A stretch of 64,000 nucleotides of DNA. Origin: Flavobacterium noncentrifugens (GTDB taxonomy: Bacteria > Bacteroidota > Bacteroidia > Flavobacteriales > Flavobacteriaceae). The notes below the pieces were generated by a model. That model did not search any database. It saw only the letters and a list, made by a program, of their open reading frames with translations, and was not told where the DNA came from. A program made the translations under genes and the position numbers. Below are positions 58,371 through 64,000 of the stretch, one piece after another. The DNA is taken from contig NZ_FNEZ01000003.1 of assembly GCF_900100375.1 (NCBI RefSeq), forward strand, positions 1-64,000, in the 5' to 3' direction. The stretch's first letter is position 1; each line of letters begins with the position of its first letter.

Positions 58371-61193
58371 TTGAAATCCGATAACGACAATAAAGATTAT
58401 TTTTTTCTTCAGAACAATAGTGAATGCACCAAACTCATACGCAATTTTAACTGGGAAACTACGCCACTTGGAAGCCCGGAAAAATGGCCTGTAAGCTTGC
58501 GCAGTACATTGGCCATGATGCTGTCTTCGCAATTTCCGATGTTTGTCTGGTGGGGCGAAGAACTGATACAATTTTACAATGATGCGTACCGCCAAAGCCT
58601 TGGCGACAACGGAAAACATCCTTTAGCCATCGGGCAGCGCGGTGAAGATTGCTGGCCTGAAATATGGGATTTTGTGTATCCAAAGATCCGGAAAGTACTT
58701 GATGAAGGTGAAAGTTTCTGGTATGATGATTTGCTGCTGCCTATTTTCCGCAATGGCAAGCTTGAAGATGTATACTGGACGTTTAGTTACAGTCCGCTTT
58801 ACGGCGACGACGGAGCCATCAGTGGTGTAATGGTCATCTGCAATGAAACCACTGAAAAAATCAGCGACAAACGCCGGCTCGGAGATGACAAGAACGAACT
58901 TGAATTCGCGGTTGAAGCGGCTGAACTCGGCACTTGGGATTTAAATCCGGAAACCGGTGCGTTTACCGCCAATGCACGTTTAAAAGAATGGTTCGGCTTA
59001 AAGCCTGAAGAAACCATTCCGCTTCCGCTTGCCACAAGTGTCATTGCAGAAAAAGATCGCGAACGGGTCAATTCGGCTATTTCCAAAGCATTACAATCCC
59101 AATCCGGCGGACATTACGACATCGAATACAAAATCATACATCCCATTACTGGAAACGAACGCATCGTAAAGGCCAAAGGAAAAGCCTTGTTCAATGACGA
59201 AGGAATTGCAAAACGTTTCAACGGAACGCTACAGGACATCAGTGAAGAACGTAAAAACCAGGAATTATTCCGATCGATTATCGAACAGGCACCGGTTGCG
59301 ACAAGTTTGTTTGCAGGAAAAGACATGGTCATTGAGGTTGCGAACGATATCATGCTGGGGTATTGGGGTGTGGATGTTTCAGCGATCGGAAAACCATTGG
59401 CAGAAGCCATTCCCGAATTGATCGGGCAGCCGTTTTTACAGATATTGGATGATGTCTATACGACAGGAATTACTTATACCGATAAAGCGGCGCCAGTCAG
59501 ATTGGTATTGAATGAATCCCCATCCACTTATTATTTTGATTTTACATACAAAGCGTTAAAGGATGCGCGCGGAAAAATTTACGGCGTCATGAACATGTCT
59601 GTAGATGTGACTGAACAAGTGCTGCTGCAAAAACACGCCGAAGAAATCCAAAGGCAGGTTTTGGAATCGTTCGAACAATCACCTGTTGGCATTGCAACGA
59701 TGGATTCGGACAACCTGGTTTACCGCACGGCAAATCCTTTTTACGGCCAACTGGTGGGGCGATCGCCTGAAGCACTCATCGGCAAGCCTATGTTTGAAGC
59801 GATACCCGAAATTAACGGGCAGGGTTTTGACATTCTGATCAACGATGTCATTGCAACCGGAATTCCATTTATAGCAAAAGAAGTCGTGGTTTCGATCAGA
59901 AGAAACGAACAATCTGAAAAAATATACGTTGACCTTACCTATCAGCCCCGGCGCAACGCCTCGGGAAAAATCACAGGCATCCTGATCGTTGCGATTGATG
60001 TGACACAGCAGGTTTTGAGCAGGCATGTCATTGAAGACGCACAACTGGCGCTGAAATCGACTGTTGACCTCGCCAAACTCGCCACTTGGAACCTTGATTT
60101 GCCTTCGGGGATTTTTAGTTATTCAGACCGTTTCCGGAACTGGCTCGGACTTCCCAATGAAATTTCTTCTATAGAAGCTTTTTACCAAATCCTTTCCAAA
60201 AAAGACAGTGAAAACCTTAAGCATGCCATTGCCTCCATATTAAATCCGGAATCCGAAAGCCTGAGTGTTTTTGAATATGAAATTACAAACCAAACGACCG
60301 GGCAAAAACGCATCGTATCTGCAAATGCACAAATATTTTATGATGCCGACGGCGAGCCCGAACACATCAGCGGAACAGCGCAAAATGTAACCAAAGAACG
60401 CAAACTCCAGGAAGAATTGAAATTCCTGGTCAAAGAACGCACACTCGAACTGGAATCTGTCAACCACAACCTGGAGCTTAGCAACCACGAACTCCAGCAA
60501 TTCGCGTATGTCGCTTCGCATGATCTGCAGGAGCCGGTACGCAAAATCAGTGTGTTTATCGAAATGCTTGAAGCTACTTTAAATTCGGTTGATCCAAAAG
60601 CAAAAAATTACATTGACAAAATTAAATCCTCCTCGGGGCGCATGAGCAACCTGATCCGTGATGTATTGAGCCTTTCGCAATTGTCTAATGTGATTCCGGT
60701 TTTTGAGCGTGTCGATCTCGGGCAAATTACAAATGAAACACTGACAGAACTTGAACTTGTCATTGAACAAAAAGGCGCGACTGTAAACGTTTCCGGACTT
60801 GTACCAATTGATGCCATTCCGTTGCAGATGTCACAATTGTTTGGAAATTTAATTTCGAATGCGCTAAAATATTCGCGAACGGGAATTGCCCCTGAGATTT
60901 CGATAACTGGTAAAATCCTGTCGGCAAAAGAAATCAAATTTTCGCCCGGAAATCATTCCAACTGGCTTCAGGTCGAATTTAAGGACAACGGAATCGGGTT
61001 TGACCAGCAGTATGCCGAGAAGATTTTCAATATTTTCCAAAGGCTGCATGCGAAGCAGGACTTTGCAGGAACCGGGATTGGTCTTGCCATTTGCAGGAAA
61101 ATCGTACAAAACCACAATGGTTTCATCAATGCCCAATCGGTTGAAAATGAAGGCGCGGTTTTTACGGTCACGCTTCCGATGCACCAGTTGTAA
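58371..61193 (+). CDS. Multi-PAS sensor histidine kinase
   Basis: The protein has 940 residues, starting at a TTG. No membrane helix is seen, so it is cytoplasmic. After an N-terminal PAS-like region (SQFPMFVWWGEELIQFYNDA), several PAS domains follow with the usual spacing (FEQSPVGIATMD is the clearest). The HisKA domain holds FAYVASHDLQEPVRKISVFI (phospho-His near residue 717) and the HATPase has GNLISNALKYS, FKDNGIGF and GTGIGLAICRKIV. Known: this matches PAS/bacteriophytochrome-like kinases signalling to single-domain regulators. The gene at 61260 is the likely partner. Confidence 0.93.
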   Translation: MKSDNDNKDYFFLQNNSECTKLIRNFNWETTPLGSPEKWPVSLRSTLAMMLSSQFPMFVWWGEELIQFYNDAYRQSLGDNGKHPLAIGQRGEDCWPEIWDFVYPKIRKVLDEGESFWYDDLLLPIFRNGKLEDVYWTFSYSPLYGDDGAISGVMVICNETTEKISDKRRLGDDKNELEFAVEAAELGTWDLNPETGAFTANARLKEWFGLKPEETIPLPLATSVIAEKDRERVNSAISKALQSQSGGHYDIEYKIIHPITGNERIVKAKGKALFNDEGIAKRFNGTLQDISEERKNQELFRSIIEQAPVATSLFAGKDMVIEVANDIMLGYWGVDVSAIGKPLAEAIPELIGQPFLQILDDVYTTGITYTDKAAPVRLVLNESPSTYYFDFTYKALKDARGKIYGVMNMSVDVTEQVLLQKHAEEIQRQVLESFEQSPVGIATMDSDNLVYRTANPFYGQLVGRSPEALIGKPMFEAIPEINGQGFDILINDVIATGIPFIAKEVVVSIRRNEQSEKIYVDLTYQPRRNASGKITGILIVAIDVTQQVLSRHVIEDAQLALKSTVDLAKLATWNLDLPSGIFSYSDRFRNWLGLPNEISSIEAFYQILSKKDSENLKHAIASILNPESESLSVFEYEITNQTTGQKRIVSANAQIFYDADGEPEHISGTAQNVTKERKLQEELKFLVKERTLELESVNHNLELSNHELQQFAYVASHDLQEPVRKISVFIEMLEATLNSVDPKAKNYIDKIKSSSGRMSNLIRDVLSLSQLSNVIPVFERVDLGQITNETLTELELVIEQKGATVNVSGLVPIDAIPLQMSQLFGNLISNALKYSRTGIAPEISITGKILSAKEIKFSPGNHSNWLQVEFKDNGIGFDQQYAEKIFNIFQRLHAKQDFAGTGIGLAICRKIVQNHNGFINAQSVENEGAVFTVTLPMHQL

Positions 61194-61210
61194 GCAATTT
61201 GAAAATGGCA

Positions 61211-61240
61211 TTTGATTTTTATTGGAAATCGGTATATTTG
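61211..61240 (+). promoter_or_regulatory. Consensus promoter of the response regulator gene
   Basis: TTTG (61211-61214), an 18-base spacer and TATATTTG (61233-61240) fit the Bacteroidota consensus. It lies between the kinase stop and the regulator start, so the regulator can be made separately. Confidence 0.75.
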
Positions 61241-61259
61241 CGTTACCAAACAATAGCTT

Positions 61260-61658
61260 GTGAAAACCATATTTCTAATCGATGATGATGCCGATGACCG
61301 GGAAATTTTCCAGGAAGCCCTGTCTGTCATTGAATCGGACACTTCGATCAACTTTCAGGAAGCTGAAAATGGTGCAGATGCTTTTGTCAAACTTAATGAT
61401 CCCGATACACAAAAACCCGACGTGATCTTCGTCGACCTCAACATGCCAAAAATGGACGGAAAGGAATTTCTGATGGAAATCAAGAAACAACCTTCTTTTA
61501 AAGATATTCCTGTCATTATTTACAGCACTTCTGCAAATAAATCGGATATTGATTTTACGTTGCAGCACCATGCAGAAAAGTTCATGACAAAACCCCATTC
61601 CATATTCGATTTAAAAAAAGAATTGGAAAGTACCCTAAGGCAACTCCTCGGAATTTAA
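61260..61658 (+). CDS. Single-domain response regulator
   Basis: The protein has 132 residues, starting at GTG. Receiver domain: LIDDDADDREIF, the phospho-acceptor Asp in IFVDLNMPKMDG, Ser/Thr in IIYSTS and Lys in FMTKPHS. No output domain. The DDDADDREIF motif matches the Rcp1-like group. It lies 66 bases after the histidine kinase and has its own promoter, so the pair is a likely two-component system. Downstream targets are unknown. Confidence 0.93.
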   Translation: MKTIFLIDDDADDREIFQEALSVIESDTSINFQEAENGADAFVKLNDPDTQKPDVIFVDLNMPKMDGKEFLMEIKKQPSFKDIPVIIYSTSANKSDIDFTLQHHAEKFMTKPHSIFDLKKELESTLRQLLGI

Positions 61659-61663
61659 TCCGG

Positions 61664-62110
61664 TTATTTGCCAGTTCTGTTTGCAGCTTCGAGAATGCAG
61701 GCTGTAACCAAAGCGCCAAAAAGATAATAACCCACAGTCATAGCGCTCACCTTATCATTTTTAGCGACAGGTTTGGGATTCAGTCCCATCGGTTTGGGCA
61801 AAGCGATCGCTCCGGTTCCTGCCGTGAGTCCGAGTGCAATTGCCTTTGGCCAGATGCGTTTTGGATTTCCCGCACCGATCATACTATAATACAACGCATT
61901 GCTAATCAAATCTGCTCCAAGCGTAGGCAAATACAATTTCTCTTTTTTAATGTGGCTGCCGCCCGCATATTCAATGCCTTTTTGCAGCGCTTCTTCTCCT
62001 AAAATGTCGATCCGTGGCGTGTCATTACGGAATTTTTTCATGGTTTCATGAAGTATGTTCAGTGCAACGGCGCCGCCAAGCCCGGCAAGCATGTTTTTTA
62101 AAGTGCCCAT
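61664..62110 (-). CDS. Membrane protein of unknown function
   Basis: The protein has 148 residues. Hydrophobic stretches near the N-terminus (MLAGLGGAVALNILHETM), at about 64-83 (GADLISNALYYSMIGAG), 94-110 and at the C-terminus (VGYYLFGALVTACILEAA) suggest three or four membrane helices. No family is recognised. Confidence 0.6.
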   Translation of the reverse strand: MGTLKNMLAGLGGAVALNILHETMKKFRNDTPRIDILGEEALQKGIEYAGGSHIKKEKLYLPTLGADLISNALYYSMIGAGNPKRIWPKAIALGLTAGTGAIALPKPMGLNPKPVAKNDKVSAMTVGYYLFGALVTACILEAANRTGK

Positions 62111-62230
62111 CTTTTTATTTTTTATGGATTACAGAATCCTTTCTTATAAATTTAAGGCATTCAGAACTATTTTAGTTTCAATAAAGGCGTTCAGAATTGT
62201 ATGTTTAAAACATTTATTGGGTAAATCAAA

Positions 62231-62261
62231 AAAAAAGCTGTAACCTTGAAGTTACAGCTTT
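62231..62261 (-). terminator. Terminator of the hydrolase gene
   Basis: AAAGCTGTAAC (62234-62244) and GTTACAGCTTT (62251-62261) form a perfect 11 bp stem with a 6-base loop. On the minus strand it is followed by a T tract. Confidence 0.85.
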
Positions 62262-62280
62262 CGTTATGCGTGATTTGTAT

Positions 62281-63102
62281 TTAAGATTTTATAAATTCCA
62301 ATAAATCTTTATTGATCGTTGCCGCTTCGGTTGTTGGCATGCCGTGCGGAAATCCCGGATACGAAATCAGTTTTCCGTTTTTCAGCAGCTTAACCGCTTT
62401 TGCGCCCGTAAGCGGAAATGGAACAATCTGGTCGTCTTCACCGTGCAACACAAGAACCGGAATATCAACGCTTTTCAGGTCTTCTGTAAAATCGGTTTCA
62501 GAAAATGCTTTGATACAGTCATAATGCGCTTTTACGCCGCCCATCATGCCCTGGCGCCACCAATTGTCGCGCACGCCTTGTGATATTTTTGCGCCCTCGC
62601 GGTTGTATCCGTAAAAAGGCATCGTGAAATCCTGGAAATACTGAGGCCTGTTGAATGCCGTGCCTTCGCGGATCTCATCAAAAACCGACATCGGAATGCC
62701 ATCGGGATTGCTTTCAGATTGCGCCATTGTCGGGGTTACGGCACTAATTAATACGGCTTTTGCGACGCGGCCTTTTACGTACTTCGCCACATAACGGATC
62801 ACTTCACCTCCACCAGTCGAATGCCCGATATGGATCGCGTCTTTAAGGTCGAGTGCTTCTACGAGTTCAGCTACATCAGCAGCATACGTATCCATGTCGT
62901 TTCCGTTTGCGGTTTGCGTAGACCTGCCATGTCCCCTTCGGTCGTGTGCGATGACACGAAACCCGTGGTTTAGGAAGAACATCATCTGCCCATCCCAGTC
63001 ATCGCCCGAAAGTGGCCACCCGTGATGGAAAACCAATGGCTGTCCTGTTCCCCAGTCTTTGTAATAAATTTCGGTACCATCTTTTACTGTAATCTTTCCC
63101 AT
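62281..63102 (-). CDS. Alpha/beta hydrolase (chloroperoxidase-like)
   Basis: The protein has 273 residues. The catalytic Ser lies in IGHSTGGGEVIRYVAKYV, the oxyanion and nucleophile elbow context is typical of non-haem chloroperoxidase/esterase-like hydrolases, the Asp is in VLHGEDDQIVPF and the His in YPGFPHGMP. Known: this group hydrolyses esters or epoxides and can show perhydrolase activity. The precise substrate is unknown. It is monocistronic with its own terminator. Confidence 0.92.
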   Translation of the reverse strand: MGKITVKDGTEIYYKDWGTGQPLVFHHGWPLSGDDWDGQMMFFLNHGFRVIAHDRRGHGRSTQTANGNDMDTYAADVAELVEALDLKDAIHIGHSTGGGEVIRYVAKYVKGRVAKAVLISAVTPTMAQSESNPDGIPMSVFDEIREGTAFNRPQYFQDFTMPFYGYNREGAKISQGVRDNWWRQGMMGGVKAHYDCIKAFSETDFTEDLKSVDIPVLVLHGEDDQIVPFPLTGAKAVKLLKNGKLISYPGFPHGMPTTEAATINKDLLEFIKS

Positions 63103-63320
63103 TTTATAAAAGTTATGTTGTTGATAAGGACTTAAAGATAGTTATTTTTTAAATCGGAACGACGCGATAAAAGTTACGATGCTGTTATGATTTGTACTGA
63201 AACATCTTAAATCCTGCACCTCAATCCTTTCTGATATCTGCAAAAACCCGAACCTAAAAACATGCAATTAAATGCCCGCAAACCAAATGCAAGGGCTACT
63301 TTTGCAAAAAAAATAAAACC

Positions 63321-64000
63321 ATGGGTACCTATAAAAAACACAACCTGATCCTGATTCTTGGCGCCCTGACAGCACTTGGCCCATTTTCGATCGACATGTA
63401 CCTTCCGGGTTTTACGGCGATTGCCGCAGATCTTGGAACAACTGTAAATAAAGTATCACTGTCTTTGTCGAGTTATTTTATCGGGATTTCTGCCGGGCAA
63501 TTGTTATATGGCCCGCTGCTGGATCGTTTTGGCAGAAAGCGACCACTGTATATTGGATTGGCTGTTTACATTTTAGCCTCACTGGGATGTGCTTTGACCA
63601 ATGATATTGATGTATTGATCGGTTTGCGTTTCATACAGGCCGTTGGAAGTTGTGCCGCAGCGGTTGCTTCGATGACCATGGTGCGCGACCTTTTTCCGGT
63701 TGAAGACAGTCCGAAAATCTTCTCGCTGCTGATGCTTGTCGTTGGGCTTTCGCCGATGCTTGCGCCAACAATCGGCAGCTATGTCATTGCCGGATTGGGC
63801 TGGCATGTCGTTTTCCTTATCCTGATGTGTATGGGAATTGCGGTGCTGCTCGCGTCGCGCTTCGGGTTGCCGCATACGAGAAAGCCCGATCCTTCAATTT
63901 CATTAAGCCCAAAACCGATCTTATCTAATTTTGCTTTGGTGCTGAGAAACCCACAATTTTATACCTATGCATTTTCAGGTGCGATCGCATTTTCGGGATT
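63321..64000 (+). CDS. MFS transporter, Bcr/CflA type (partial)
   Basis: The 5' part of a gene that runs off the window, with 226 codons seen. It opens with the ATG at 63321 and reads LILILGALTALGPFSIDMYL, the hallmark start of the Bcr/CflA drug-efflux group. The GPLLDRFGRKRPL motif (motif A, at about 68) and the LRFIQAVGSCAAAVASMTMV helix support the family. About six membrane helices are included. Known: proton-driven export of bicyclomycin, sulfonamides or other compounds. The C-terminal half is missing from the window. Confidence 0.92.
   Translation, partial: MGTYKKHNLILILGALTALGPFSIDMYLPGFTAIAADLGTTVNKVSLSLSSYFIGISAGQLLYGPLLDRFGRKRPLYIGLAVYILASLGCALTNDIDVLIGLRFIQAVGSCAAAVASMTMVRDLFPVEDSPKIFSLLMLVVGLSPMLAPTIGSYVIAGLGWHVVFLILMCMGIAVLLASRFGLPHTRKPDPSISLSPKPILSNFALVLRNPQFYTYAFSGAIAFSG

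Noticed and set aside
1..64000. tRNA or rRNA genes
   Set aside because: I saw no cloverleaf or rRNA motifs by eye. A covariance scan would be needed to exclude a tRNA with certainty.

Overview
The window looks like the chromosome of a Flavobacterium-type member of the Bacteroidota. The supporting signs are promoter cores of the TAnnTTTG type (for example TTTG-N19-TACATTTG at 45640-45670), C-terminal Type IX secretion signals, Flavobacteriaceae families such as DUF6452/DUF6048 and GldL-like HWP motifs, low GC, and weak Shine-Dalgarno signals.

Region 1 (1 to about 18,294) is a mobile integron-type gene-cassette array. Twenty-one short transcription units, all on the + strand, are separated by twenty complete 133-135 bp attC-like sites. 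A partial site lies at base 1 and a one-arm remnant at 18284. Each site starts nnnnAAC and ends GTTnnnn, has imperfectly paired arms with an extrahelical base, and shares a conserved centre. In all 20 complete cassettes the seven bases at the start (GTTnnnn) are the exact reverse complement of the seven bases at the cassette's own end (nnnnAAC), while neighbouring cassettes differ. This is the mark of IntI-type recombination at G/TT. No integrase gene is in the window; gene polarity puts attI/intI to the left. Cargo: three antitoxin-toxin pairs (DUF6364-PIN, RelE/ParE, and ParD with a broken ParE), a Fic protein, a RES-like protein, a DUF2971 protein, an HNH + ABC-like ATPase, HEPN-like proteins, five secreted proteins or lipoproteins, small membrane proteins, and orphans. 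A decayed IS30-family element sits in the last cassette.

Region 2 (about 18.3-45.5 kb) is ordinary chromosome with higher GC. It holds an HMA protein, an acyltransferase, a twice-frameshifted methyltransferase-like pseudogene, a PadR-led membrane operon, a GH13 lipoprotein, cysteine desulfurase, an Smr protein, ornithine aminotransferase, an OsmC protein, RlmD with DUF6452/DUF6048, a THUMP methyltransferase, a ZIP transporter, a VOC-GNAT-esterase operon, two single-domain response regulators, a deacetylase-like protein and a DUF2252 protein.

Region 3 (45.7-55.9 kb) is a surface block. It has a protein of about 2,558 residues with three PA14-like modules, fourteen Ig-like repeats and a T9SS type C-like tail, then a delta-60 repeat protein with a T9SS tail, then a beta-barrel gene broken by a stop codon after its signal peptide.

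Region 4 (56-64 kb) holds an AraC regulator and an SDR, a multi-PAS histidine kinase with a separately promoted receiver-only response regulator, an alpha/beta hydrolase, and the 5' part of a Bcr/CflA-type MFS transporter.
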